NCBI RefSeq assembly: GCF_030272895.1
Contig: NZ_JALRNF010000010.1
Location: forward strand, 1 to 64,000
DNA length: 64,000 bases
Reading direction: 5' to 3'
DNA from: Pseudomonas sp. BGr12
GTDB lineage: Bacteria > Pseudomonadota > Gammaproteobacteria > Pseudomonadales > Pseudomonadaceae
The notes under the pieces are model-generated. The model saw nothing but the letters and a program-made list of their open reading frames with translations, did not search any database and had not been told where the DNA came from. The position numbers and the translations under genes are program-made. Below, in pieces: positions 7,192 through 15,779 of this stretch (positions within the stretch are counted from its first letter, which is position 1; every line of letters begins with the position of its first letter).

Positions 7192-7985
7192 CGGATCAGT
7201 TCGACGTGGAAGCCGTCGGTCTTGGCATCACCCACTTCCAGCCGGGCGGTGCGCACCCCGGCATTGCCCAGTTGCTCGCGCCAGGCTTCGGCCTGGGCGC
7301 CACTGAGGCTGACCCGCAAGGTGCTGTCCAGGTTCAGGCTGCGTCCCAGCAGCGAGACCCAGGCCGCCTGCGGCTCGCCCGTCAGATCAGGGTAGTCGAG
7401 CTTGCCGGTGTCCCGCAGTTCGCGCAGCACGGTAGCCGGGGTCGGCAGCAATTCGCCCAGCGGCGCCTGGGCCACGAACTCCTCCACATGCAGGTAGGCG
7501 CGCTTGTTGCCGCGGGTGATGCTGTACAGGGCCACCAGGGTGTTGCTCTGCTCGGCCGAGCGGCGCAGGAGGATGAACGCCTGCTGGTCGTCCGATCCGC
7601 CCAGGCGGTTGTTCTTGAATACTTCGTTGGCCCACAGGCTGTTTTCGCCGCAATCGCGGGCCTGGCACCAGAACAGCGGGTAGCCGCCGTCTTTCTGCAG
7701 GGCCTCGCGGGCGCTGGTGAAGGCTTCGTTGGCACTACGTTCGCGCGGCAGCTCATAGGTTACCGAGCTGACCTGGCCACGGCTCTCGATCTTGCCTTCG
7801 GCGCGCAACTGGCCGCTGATCTTGCGCAGGGCGCCGAGCGGGTAGATCCGTTCCTGGTCGACCGCGCTGTTTTCGACGACCACCTTGGCATCGACAGGTA
7901 CCGGCAAGCCGTCGGCCAGCGACGGGGTGCTCAGGCACAGGGCCAGGCCGGCCAGCGCCAGGTGCAGGGTACGCTCGATAGTCAT
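7188..7985 (-). CDS. DUF4892 domain protein, exported
   Basis: 265 residues with a signal peptide (cleavage after SLA, about residue 24) and a DUF4892 body. That family is found mostly in Pseudomonas and has no known function. The C-terminal third (from about residue 200) resembles a periplasmic OmpA-like or BON-like fold only loosely. Two cysteines in WCQARDCGENS could form a disulphide. It is translationally coupled to the AI-2E family permease. Confidence 0.78.
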   Translation of the reverse strand: MTIERTLHLALAGLALCLSTPSLADGLPVPVDAKVVVENSAVDQERIYPLGALRKISGQLRAEGKIESRGQVSSVTYELPRERSANEAFTSAREALQKDGGYPLFWCQARDCGENSLWANEVFKNNRLGGSDDQQAFILLRRSAEQSNTLVALYSITRGNKRAYLHVEEFVAQAPLGELLPTPATVLRELRDTGKLDYPDLTGEPQAAWVSLLGRSLNLDSTLRVSLSGAQAEAWREQLGNAGVRTARLEVGDAKTDGFHVELIR

Positions 7986-8100
7986 CGGCAGACCACGCTG
8001 TACGACGCGCTACGGCGGGAATGGAGTGAAGCGGTGTCTTGCTTGTTCATGGTTGTCTCCCTGTTCAACCCGCCAAGCCTCGACAGTTGCCCGCCTCAAG

Positions 8101-8955
8101 TCAAGAAATGCCAAAGAAGCGATTGAAACAGTCTGCAACAAGGGTTGCGCCGGATTCATCGTTCAGGTGCAGGTGGTGGCCGCCGGGCAGTTGCTCATGC
8201 ACAAAGGGTAGCTGCTCGAGCAACGCGCCGTGACGGGCCAGCATGCCGTCGGCGGCGACGATCAAGTGCGCAGGGCACGCGATGCGTTTGACGAAACTCA
8301 GCGCCTGGGCTTCGCTCAGGCGCGTGGGCGATGGCAGGGTCAGGCGGCTGTCGCTGCGCCAGGTGTAGCCACCCGGCACCGGCATCAGGCCGCGCTGGCC
8401 GAGCAACTCGGCGGCCTCGCGACTGACCGCCACCAGGCCCTTCATCCGCGCCTCCACGGCCCGCTCCTGGGTCGGGTGCACGGCCTTGCGCTTGCTGTCC
8501 AGGTTCAACTGCGCCTGCAGGGCCATGCCCATGCGTTCGGCGGCATCCTGCGGGCCGCTGGTGGGCGGGATCACCCCATCGATCAGGGCCAGGTGGGTCA
8601 CCCGCTCGGGCAGTGCGCCGGCCAGTACCACCGAGATGATCGCCCCCAGCGAGTGACCGAGCAGGGCAAAGCGTGCCCAGCCCATTTGCTCGGCGACCCG
8701 CAACACGTCGTGGGCGTAGTCCCACAGCGCGTAGCCGGCACCGGGCGGACGGTGCTCGGAGTGGCCATGCCCGGCCAGGTCCAGGGCGAGGATGCGCAGG
8801 CCGCGCAGCTTCGGCGCCAGGCGGATGAAGCTGTTGGCGTTGTCCAGCCAGCCGTGCAGGGCGATCACCGGCAGCCCGTCGGCGGGCCCGAACAGGTGCG
8901 CAGCCAGTTCGATATGCCCCAGGTTCAGGCGAATCTCTTGAATTTCAGTGCTCAT
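8101..8955 (-). CDS. Alpha/beta hydrolase
   Basis: 284 residues with a full alpha/beta-hydrolase layout: the oxyanion segment LHGWLDNANSF near residue 33, nucleophile elbow GHSLGAI near 100, and terminal histidine in LPGGHHLHL near 260. The substrate is unknown; the fold includes esterases, lipases and C-C hydrolases. Its ATG overlaps the end of the upstream hydrolase gene by four bases. Both belong to a conserved Pseudomonas run of genes between gpsA and the permease. Confidence 0.85.
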   Translation of the reverse strand: MSTEIQEIRLNLGHIELAAHLFGPADGLPVIALHGWLDNANSFIRLAPKLRGLRILALDLAGHGHSEHRPPGAGYALWDYAHDVLRVAEQMGWARFALLGHSLGAIISVVLAGALPERVTHLALIDGVIPPTSGPQDAAERMGMALQAQLNLDSKRKAVHPTQERAVEARMKGLVAVSREAAELLGQRGLMPVPGGYTWRSDSRLTLPSPTRLSEAQALSFVKRIACPAHLIVAADGMLARHGALLEQLPFVHEQLPGGHHLHLNDESGATLVADCFNRFFGIS

Positions 8956-9746
8956 GCGGGCTCCTGCTGCCAGCGATCGAACAGGCCCTTGATCAGGCTC
9001 GCCGTGTCGACCGGCCGCTCCAGGGGGAACATATGGCTGCCGGGCACGCTATGGTACTCGCCCCGGGGCAGGCTGCGCACGGCCAGGGCATGATGGCGCC
9101 GGACCACGTCGCTGCGGCTGCCACGAACCATCGCCAACGGCACTTCCAGGCGTTTGGCCGGCGCCGGGCGGGTATGCGGCAGGTTGCGGTAGATGCTGAT
9201 TTCGGTGGCCGGGTCGAAACGCAGGCGCACCCCCTCTTCACTGGGCTGCAGGCCGTGGTCGATGTAGGCGTCCAGGCACTCCGGATCGAAATGGCGGAAC
9301 AGGGACTTGCCGGCGAAATAGGCCCGGGCACTGTCGCGGTCGGCAAAGGCTTCGCGCCGCCCCAGGGTACGTCCGGCCGGGGTGATGCGGTCGATGAAGC
9401 CCATGCGCTTGGCCGCCTGGATCAGCCACTGGTCGACGCGGGTGAGCACCGGCGAGTCGAGCATCACCACCCCGCGGTAGAACTCGGGATGACGCAGCGC
9501 CGCATGCAGGTGCAGCAGGCCGCCCAGGGAGTGTCCGACACCCCAGACCGGGCCGGGTTGCGCGTGCAGGTGATGGATCAGCTCATCGACCAGGTTCTGC
9601 CAGTTGTCGTTGACCGGAAAGCGCGGGTCATGGCCGTGCTGCGGCAAGTGCGTCACCTGGTAGTCAGGTGCCAGCGCCGTGAAGAGCTTGCCATAGGTGC
9701 CCGAAGGAAAGCCGTTGGCATGGGCGAAGAAGATGCGCTGCGACAT
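8952..9746 (-). CDS. Alpha/beta hydrolase (second of tandem pair)
   Basis: About 264 residues from the internal ATG at 9746 (MSQRIFFAHANGFPSGTYGKLF), the usual start for this family; reading further upstream to 9833 adds an unlikely 29 residues. Nucleophile elbow VGHSLGG, acid region near 210, and terminal histidine in PGSHMFPLE. Substrate unknown. It is clearly divergent in sequence from the coupled downstream hydrolase, so any duplication is old. Confidence 0.84.
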   Translation of the reverse strand: MSQRIFFAHANGFPSGTYGKLFTALAPDYQVTHLPQHGHDPRFPVNDNWQNLVDELIHHLHAQPGPVWGVGHSLGGLLHLHAALRHPEFYRGVVMLDSPVLTRVDQWLIQAAKRMGFIDRITPAGRTLGRREAFADRDSARAYFAGKSLFRHFDPECLDAYIDHGLQPSEEGVRLRFDPATEISIYRNLPHTRPAPAKRLEVPLAMVRGSRSDVVRRHHALAVRSLPRGEYHSVPGSHMFPLERPVDTASLIKGLFDRWQQEPA

Positions 9747-9838
9747 GGCCGCCTGTCCGTGGGAGAGTGTCGGTCCATTGTCTGCAAGCAGGTCACGGCC
9801 GGCAATGTCCGGAAAAGCCATCGGCGAGGGCAATCAGG

Positions 9839-10186
9839 TCAATACTCGCCGAAACTGACCATGGAACGGCGCAGGCACGCCTGGATATACGCCAGTTGCT
9901 GCTCCAGGGCTTCCCGGGCACGGCGCTTGTCTTCGCGGTCCATGTCGAGCCGGCGCAGGGCCAGGCAACTGGTCTGCAGCAAATGCGCCATGCGGATACC
10001 GGCCTGGCGCAGCTGCTCCAGTTCCTGCGGCTCGTCGAACTTGCGCAGCAGGTAGTCGAGCTTGGCCGCGGCGCTGTCCTGCAGCAGGCGGTATTCGGCG
10101 AAATCCAGGACCTGGTCGCTATGCACCTTGTCCAGCATCGGTTGCAGGTTGGCGGAGTACGCCAGTTGCAGATGACTGTTGCTCAT
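9839..10186 (-). CDS. Conserved hypothetical protein
   Basis: 115-residue soluble, highly helical and charged protein (MSNSHLQLAYSANLQPMLDKVHSDQ...), with a likely coiled coil between residues 30 and 100. The start at 10186 is chosen over 10216 because the extra ten residues are Gly/Pro-rich and unlike the rest. I do not recognise a characterised family. Its fixed position between a thioesterase and the hydrolase pair suggests a Pseudomonas-specific conserved gene. Confidence 0.7.
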   Translation of the reverse strand: MSNSHLQLAYSANLQPMLDKVHSDQVLDFAEYRLLQDSAAAKLDYLLRKFDEPQELEQLRQAGIRMAHLLQTSCLALRRLDMDREDKRRAREALEQQLAYIQACLRRSMVSFGEY

Positions 10187-10279
10187 TCCCTGATCCCCAG
10201 GGGCACCCTGCCCCACGACTTGAGGCGAACGCTAGCAAGCCTGCGCAGCTGTGGACAACTGACAAAAATACCAGCTCGA

Positions 10280-10723
10280 TCAGCGCGCTGGAGGTTCTTC
10301 ACCCAAGGCGATCACCGCGATGGTCAGGCGCGAGATGCAACTGGCCTTGCCCTGGTCGCTGCGCAGGCGGATATCCCAGACATGGGTGCTGCGACCGATA
10401 TGCACCGGGTGGGCCGTGGCCGTCACCCGGCCGCTGCGAAGTCCGCGCAGGTGATTGGCATTGATCTCAAGGCCGACGCAGTAGTACTTGCGCGGATCGA
10501 TACACAGGTAGCTGGCCATGGAACCGACGGTTTCGGCCAGCACTACCGAGGCCCCGCCATGCAGCAGACCGAACGGCTGATGGGTGCGGTGGTCGACCAC
10601 CATGCTGGCGCTCAGCGAGTTGTCGGTGAACGACTCGAAGCGGATATCCAGCACTTCACCGATGGTGTTCTTGTTCAAGGCGTTGAGCTGCTCGAGAACA
10701 GGTTGGGTGTGCCACAGGCTCAT
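10280..10723 (-). CDS. Hotdog-fold acyl-CoA thioesterase (PaaI/YdiI type)
   Basis: 147 residues. The hotdog core carries HQPFGLLHGGASVVLAETVGSMA, in which HGG and the following Glu form the catalytic site of the 4-hydroxybenzoyl-CoA thioesterase/YdiI group. It hydrolyses acyl- or aryl-CoA thioesters in the cytoplasm. Pseudomonads make ubiquinone, not menaquinone, so the DHNA-CoA role of some relatives is unlikely. It is 40 bases downstream of sixA. Confidence 0.85.
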   Translation of the reverse strand: MSLWHTQPVLEQLNALNKNTIGEVLDIRFESFTDNSLSASMVVDHRTHQPFGLLHGGASVVLAETVGSMASYLCIDPRKYYCVGLEINANHLRGLRSGRVTATAHPVHIGRSTHVWDIRLRSDQGKASCISRLTIAVIALGEEPPAR

Positions 10724-10763
10724 CGGTCGCTCCTCTTCTGCAAGGGGGCTCAGCCCCGGCCAC

Positions 10764-11219
10764 TCACGGGTGGGACAGGCTGTTCAAGGTCATCAACCCG
10801 GCCAACGGCCAATCGCCTTCCAGCTCGGCCAGGCTGGCGGTGCTCATGGGCGGCTGGTCCCGATAATTGCCGTGCAGCAGCAGCCCCACCAGGGCACTGA
10901 CCAGCGGCTGGTGGCTTACCACCAGCACCTGGTCCAGGCCCAGCTTGTCCAGTTCACCGATCACCTTTTGCGGGTCGGTGTCGGGCGTTAGCCAGGGCAC
11001 GGTCTGCACCGGCTTGTCGAACCCCAGCGCCTCGTGCACCAGCGCTGCGGTCTGCTGGGCACGCACATAGGGGCTGGCAAGGATCACCTGTGGCGGCTGA
11101 CCGAGCAACAGCGCGGCACTGTGCAACACCTGCTCGCGCCCGTGCGCGGTCAGGTTGCGCTCGGCATCCGTGCGGGCTTGCGGCTCGGCTTGGCCATGGC
11201 GCAGCACCCAGAGCTTCAC
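10764..11219 (-). CDS. sixA: Phosphohistidine phosphatase SixA
   Basis: 151 residues of the histidine phosphatase superfamily. The catalytic LRHGQAE motif lies at residues 5-11 and the second histidine in VVSHQPLVSAL near residue 103. SixA removes phosphate from histidine of phosphotransfer domains (ArcB, PTS-Ntr NPr). Its start codon overlaps the end of the DUF4389 gene by four bases, so it belongs to the gpsA operon. Confidence 0.9.
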   Translation of the reverse strand: MKLWVLRHGQAEPQARTDAERNLTAHGREQVLHSAALLLGQPPQVILASPYVRAQQTAALVHEALGFDKPVQTVPWLTPDTDPQKVIGELDKLGLDQVLVVSHQPLVSALVGLLLHGNYRDQPPMSTASLAELEGDWPLAGLMTLNSLSHP

Positions 11220-11563
11220 AGCTTGGGCTCCTCGTCACGCACCGGGTGCGGCGCCGCCGGCACGCTGTGGGGCGCTTCGCCTTCCGGTGCACGGGGGGTT
11301 GGCCAGTCGGCGAACGGCCAGGGCTTCTGGTCGCTGTGGAAGCTGCCGAAGCGGCCGATCTGAGCCAGGAACTGGCTGAGGCTGTCGCCGAAGTTCATCA
11401 GGCTGGCGCTCGGCGCGCCATAGACCAGGCGATAAATCAGCTGTACCAGTATCAGGCCGCCCAGCAACAGCTCGGCCAGTTGCCAGACCACCAGGAACAC
11501 CAGCATCCACAGCACGCGCAGGATGATGGATTCGCGCTGGGCCTGGTTCGGGGATTCGTTCAT
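11216..11563 (-). CDS. DUF4389 membrane protein
   Basis: 115-residue inner-membrane protein. One or two hydrophobic segments (ILRVLWMLVFLVVWQLAELLLGGLILVQLIY, residues 13-43) are followed by a conserved SLMNFGDSLSQFLAQIGRF stretch and a Pro-rich tail. Matches the DUF4389 family, whose function is unknown. It lies 15 bases after gpsA and is coupled to sixA. Confidence 0.8.
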   Translation of the reverse strand: MNESPNQAQRESIILRVLWMLVFLVVWQLAELLLGGLILVQLIYRLVYGAPSASLMNFGDSLSQFLAQIGRFGSFHSDQKPWPFADWPTPRAPEGEAPHSVPAAPHPVRDEEPKL

Positions 11564-11578
11564 GTCTTGCTCCTGTAC

Positions 11579-12604
11579 TCAGTTGAAACCGCTGGTGGAG
11601 ATGAAATCGACGTCGGTCTTCGGTTCGGCGCGCATCAACAGTTCGATCACCTGGGTCAGGGTCCGGCCTTCGAACAGGATCGCGTGCAGGCCGGCCACCA
11701 ACGGCATGTAGACCTGGACTTCCTGGGCCTTGACCTTGAGCACCTTGAGGGTGTTGACGCCTTCGGCGACTTCGCCCAGGCGATTGACCGCCTCATCCAG
11801 GCTCAGGCCCTGGCCCAGGGCATGACCGACCTGGTAATTGCGGCTCTTGGGCGACGAGCAGGTGACGATCAGGTCGCCGACCCCGGCCAGGCCCAGGAAG
11901 GTCATGGGGTTGGCCCCCTGGCTCACGGCAAAGCGGGTCATCTCCGCCAACGCCCGGGTGATCAGCATGCTCTTGGTGTTCTCGCCCATGCCCAGGGCGA
12001 CCGCCATGCCGGCGATGATTGCGTAGACGTTCTTCAGCGCCCCGCCCAGTTCGACACCGAAACGGTCGCTGCTGGCATAGACGCGAAAGGTGCGCCCGTG
12101 CAGCACCGCCTGCACGCGCTGGCAGAGGGCTTCGTCTTCACTGGCGACCACGGTGGCGGTCAGGGCGTGCTCGGCCACTTCGCGGGCCAGGTTCGGCCCG
12201 GACAGCACGCCGATGCGCGCCTCTGGGGCGATTTCTTCGAGAATCTGGCTCATCAGCTTGAAGCTTTGCGCCTCGATGCCCTTGGTCAGGCTGACCAGCA
12301 TCTTGCCGCGCAACAGTTGCGCGTGCGGCGCCAGTACGCTGCGCAGGGCACTGGATGGCAGGGCGACGAAGATCAGCTCAGCGTCGCCGAGGGTCGCCAG
12401 CAGGTCATTGACCGGCTCGACCCGTGGATGGATCTTCACCCCTTTGAGGTAACGCGGATTTTCCCGGTTATCGCGCATGGCCCGGGCCTGCTCGGGATCG
12501 CGCATCCACTGGCGTACCCCGAATCCGTTTTCCGCCAGCAGATTCGCCACGGCGGTGCCGAAACTCCCGCCTCCAAGCACTGCAACAGGCTGCTGTTCAG
12601 TCAT
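11579..12604 (-). CDS. gpsA: Glycerol-3-phosphate dehydrogenase [NAD(P)+]
   Basis: 341 residues. GpsA reduces dihydroxyacetone phosphate to sn-glycerol-3-phosphate for phospholipid synthesis. The nucleotide site [20 protein letters not shown] is at the N-terminus, and the catalytic-lysine region [19 protein letters not shown] lies near residue 190, followed by the substrate site [23 protein letters not shown]. The start ATG at 12604 ([11 protein letters not shown]) is preferred over 12610. First gene of the minus-strand operon; it lies near fabAB, also a lipid-synthesis locus. Confidence 0.96.
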   Translation of the reverse strand: MTEQQPVAVLGGGSFGTAVANLLAENGFGVRQWMRDPEQARAMRDNRENPRYLKGVKIHPRVEPVNDLLATLGDAELIFVALPSSALRSVLAPHAQLLRGKMLVSLTKGIEAQSFKLMSQILEEIAPEARIGVLSGPNLAREVAEHALTATVVASEDEALCQRVQAVLHGRTFRVYASSDRFGVELGGALKNVYAIIAGMAVALGMGENTKSMLITRALAEMTRFAVSQGANPMTFLGLAGVGDLIVTCSSPKSRNYQVGHALGQGLSLDEAVNRLGEVAEGVNTLKVLKVKAQEVQVYMPLVAGLHAILFEGRTLTQVIELLMRAEPKTDVDFISTSGFN

Positions 12605-12642
12605 ATCCAATCCGTTAAAACCAAAAAAGTGGCGACTCCCGC

Positions 12643-12648
12643 ATTATA
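12643..12648 (-). promoter_or_regulatory. Possible gpsA -10 element
   Basis: On the minus strand this reads TATAAT, a perfect -10, about 40 bases upstream of the gpsA start. No good -35 is seen 16-18 bases further upstream, so the assignment is tentative. Confidence 0.4.
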
Positions 12649-12774
12649 CGGAGCGGCCGTGCCAGAGCTAGCGCCAGATGTGCGATTTGACCACGGCATT
12701 GGCCCGCCCACGACTGAAAAATGCTGGCCACTCGGTTAACATGCCCGGTTTGAACCAGCAACCAAGGCCGCACC

Positions 12775-14886
12775 GTGCCCTCCGGCTCTCCCGCTTCTCG
12801 CCCTCTGATCCTGCTGACCGCCCTGCTGAGCGGACCCACGGCGGCCGACGACCTGTTCGTCGATAGCCAGGCCGTGCCACAGGTGCTGACCGCGACCCGG
12901 CTCAAACAGTCGCCGGCGGCCGTGCCCGGCAGCATGACCGTGCTCGACAACGAGCTGATTCACGCCAGTGGCGCGCGCGACATTCCCGAATTGCTGCGCC
13001 TGGTCCCGGGCATGATGATCGGCTACGGCGCCGCCAACCAGCCCACGGTCAATTACCATGGCAGCAACGTCAACTTCGCCCGGCGCATGCAGGTCCTGAT
13101 CGACGGCCGTTCGGTGTACCGCGCAGGCCTGGCCACGGTGGACTGGAGCGACATTCCGCTGGCCATGGAAGACATCGAGCGCATCGAGGTCTTTCGCGGC
13201 CCCAATACCGTCAGCTATGGCGCCAACGCGCTGATGGCGGTGGTCAACATCCTCACCCGCAAGCCGGCCGACAGCCATGGCACGCGCCTGAAAGTCACCC
13301 GCGGCCAGCGCGGCATCGACGATTGGTACGCAAGCCAGGGCAGCGGCTGGGACGGTGGCGACCTGCGCCTGTCGCTCTCCGGCATGCAGGACGACGGCTT
13401 CGATGAACACGCCAACGGCCAGGACTACCGCGACAGCCGCCGGCTCAATCGCCTGAACATCAGCGCCAGCCATACCCTGGCGAACGACCAGAGCCTGGAT
13501 TGGCAGTTCGCCGCCAAAGAAGGCAGCAACCAGCGCCCCTACACCTATAAGCCGGTGTTCTATGGCGTCACCGCCAATGGCGACAACTCCGATGTCAACG
13601 CCAAGGACTATGCAGGCTCGGTGCGCTGGAACCTCGACCTGAGCCCCGAGCACAGCCTCTATGTGCAGGGTTCGGCCCAACAGTGGGACCGCCAGCAGGT
13701 CTGGCGCGCCTGTGATGCCGCGCTGTCGTTCAGCCCGGAGCTGACCCGCCTCTGGCAGCTGGACCCCAACTTTACCGAGCAAGTGGCGCGCAACATCCTC
13801 GCCCCCCTGCCCGCCAGCGCCGGTGAACGCCAGGCACTCGCCGCCCAGGTCAAGCAGCAGTGGCGCCTGGGCGGTTCCAGCCAGGTCTGTGGCGACATCG
13901 ACCAGAGCACCCGGGAAACCCGCTACGACCTGGAGCTGCAGGACACCCTGAGCCTGTCCGACAGCCTGCGCCTGGTCAGCGGCGCCAATTACCGCTACGA
14001 CCGCGCCGATTCGCAGACCTACTTCAACGGCAGCGTGGATGACACTACCTGGCGCCTGTTCGGCCACCTGGAGTGGCGTGCCGACGAACACTGGATCCTC
14101 CAGGGCGGTGCGATGTACGAGAACGCCCAGCTCTCCGGCAGCTCGCTGACCCCGCGCCTGGCGGTCAACTACCTGATCACCCCGCGCCACGGTTTGCGCG
14201 CGGTGTATTCCGAAGCTGTGCGTTCGCCCGACATGTTCGAGAACAACGTCAACTGGAGCTACCGGGTCAACAATCTGCAGCCTGCGGCCTTCGGCCAGCG
14301 CAGCGCTCAGTACTTCGTCAAGACCCGCGGCCCCGGCGATCTCGAACAGGAACGCATGCGCTCGCGGGAACTGGGCTATAACGGTTACTTCGCAGGCGCG
14401 GACCTGAGTATCGACCTCAAGCTGTTCTACGACGAAATCACCGGCATGATCAGCGAGCCCTTGCGCAACAACCAGTACATCGCCAGCAACAGCAACAAGG
14501 CCCGCTTCAGTGGCAGCGAGGCCCAGCTGGACTGGCAACTGAACCCGGCCGACCGCCTGCGCCTGACCTATGCGTACGTCGACGCCTGGGCCAGCAATCC
14601 CGCCGACAGCGACCTGAGTGCCAGCAACAGTGGTTCGGCCGGCTGGTTGCGCGACTGGGGCCAGGGCTGGTCCAGCGCCCTGTTCTACTATGGTGACGAT
14701 GCACTGAACCAGTACCGTTTCGAACGCGTGGACCTGCGCGTGGCCAAGCGCCTGCGCTGGCAGCGCACCCAACTGGAACTGGCGGGCATGCTGCAACAGC
14801 GCCTGGACGACGAACCCACCACCCATGACGACAACCGTTATGACAGCCGCCATGTCCTGTATTTCAGTGCGGAGCTGACGTTCTGA
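12775..14886 (+). CDS. TonB-dependent outer-membrane receptor
   Basis: 703 residues starting at GTG. A short signal peptide (cleavage after TAA, about residue 24) is followed by the plug domain (about 35-165: VLTATRLKQSPAAVPGSMTVLDNELI...DIPELLRLVPGMMIG...VFRGPNTVSYGANALMAVVNILTR) and a beta barrel ending in the terminal phenylalanine of YFSAELTF. The ligand is unknown; no TonB-box-like siderophore signalling extension is present. It overlaps the next gene by one base (TGATG), and that gene overlaps a hybrid kinase gene, so the three are translationally coupled. The receptor may supply a ligand to the binding protein and kinase. Confidence 0.85.
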   Translation: MPSGSPASRPLILLTALLSGPTAADDLFVDSQAVPQVLTATRLKQSPAAVPGSMTVLDNELIHASGARDIPELLRLVPGMMIGYGAANQPTVNYHGSNVNFARRMQVLIDGRSVYRAGLATVDWSDIPLAMEDIERIEVFRGPNTVSYGANALMAVVNILTRKPADSHGTRLKVTRGQRGIDDWYASQGSGWDGGDLRLSLSGMQDDGFDEHANGQDYRDSRRLNRLNISASHTLANDQSLDWQFAAKEGSNQRPYTYKPVFYGVTANGDNSDVNAKDYAGSVRWNLDLSPEHSLYVQGSAQQWDRQQVWRACDAALSFSPELTRLWQLDPNFTEQVARNILAPLPASAGERQALAAQVKQQWRLGGSSQVCGDIDQSTRETRYDLELQDTLSLSDSLRLVSGANYRYDRADSQTYFNGSVDDTTWRLFGHLEWRADEHWILQGGAMYENAQLSGSSLTPRLAVNYLITPRHGLRAVYSEAVRSPDMFENNVNWSYRVNNLQPAAFGQRSAQYFVKTRGPGDLEQERMRSRELGYNGYFAGADLSIDLKLFYDEITGMISEPLRNNQYIASNSNKARFSGSEAQLDWQLNPADRLRLTYAYVDAWASNPADSDLSASNSGSAGWLRDWGQGWSSALFYYGDDALNQYRFERVDLRVAKRLRWQRTQLELAGMLQQRLDDEPTTHDDNRYDSRHVLYFSAELTF

Positions 14887-15779
14887 TGCGCACACTGCGG
14901 CGCTGGCTGCTGCTGGCCTGTCTCTGGCCCCTGGGCGTGTTGTCGGCGAGCGAAATCCTCCTCACCGGCAACCAGGACAGCCCTGGCGTCGAGCATTTCG
15001 TCCAGGCCTTGCGTGAGCGCCGCCCGGCCGACACGGTGCGTTTCGTACCGGTGGACGAGCTGCCCCGCCCCGCCAGGCTGAGCCCGAACATCCGCCTGAT
15101 CCTGCTCGACAGCGCCAGCCTGGAGTGGCGCCTGGGTGAAACCGCCGGGCCACCGGCGCTGGCCTTGCGCGTCAGCCGGGTCCAGGCCGAAAAGCGCCTG
15201 GGCAGCCTGCGCCCGACCTACCTGTGCCTGTTATGGAGCGATCCGCCGCTGGACCGCCAGTTGCGCCTGGCCCGCTACCTGCTGCCCCAGGCCCGGCGCG
15301 TCGGCGTGCTCTATGCCCAGCACAGCCAGTTCCTGGTCGAGGAACTGCGTCGCGCCGCCAGGCCCCTGGGCCTTGAGATCGTCGCCGAAGCCTGGCCGGA
15401 CCCACGCGACAGCCGCCCGTTGCAAACCCTGCTGCAACACAGCGACGTGCTGCTGGGCATCGACGATCCCCAGCTGTACAACTCCAAGACCGCCAAGAAC
15501 CTGTTGCTCAGCAGCTACGCCCGGCAGATGGCCTTGATCGGTCCGAATGCCGGGTTTGTCAGGGCTGGCGCCCTGGCCAGCACCCTGAGCGACCAGAACG
15601 ACTGGCTGGCGGTGCTCGACCGCCTGCTCGACCAACCGCCAGGCCGTTGGCCGCGGACCCTCTACCCGGATCATTTCAGTGTCGTCGGCAACCAGCAGGT
15701 TGCCCGCGCCCTGGGCATCGAAGCCATCGACCCCGAGCGTGCCGCGTTGGCGCTGGCTGAAGGAGAACGCAGACCATGA
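14886..15779 (+). CDS. Periplasmic ABC-type substrate-binding-like protein
   Basis: 297 residues with a signal peptide (cleavage after LSA, about residue 21). The two-lobed body resembles the ABC substrate-binding family of PF04392 type ([30 protein letters not shown] and [35 protein letters not shown]). No permease or ATPase is nearby. Such proteins beside a sensor kinase often act as a periplasmic ligand sensor feeding the kinase. Coupled to both neighbours by 1- and 4-base overlaps. Confidence 0.78.
   Translation: MRTLRRWLLLACLWPLGVLSASEILLTGNQDSPGVEHFVQALRERRPADTVRFVPVDELPRPARLSPNIRLILLDSASLEWRLGETAGPPALALRVSRVQAEKRLGSLRPTYLCLLWSDPPLDRQLRLARYLLPQARRVGVLYAQHSQFLVEELRRAARPLGLEIVAEAWPDPRDSRPLQTLLQHSDVLLGIDDPQLYNSKTAKNLLLSSYARQMALIGPNAGFVRAGALASTLSDQNDWLAVLDRLLDQPPGRWPRTLYPDHFSVVGNQQVARALGIEAIDPERAALALAEGERRP

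Noticed and set aside
12736..14895. 719-codon antisense frame opposite the TonB-dependent receptor gene
   Set aside because: The receptor has a signal peptide, plug and terminal Phe; the antisense product is Val/Ala/Gly-rich low complexity.
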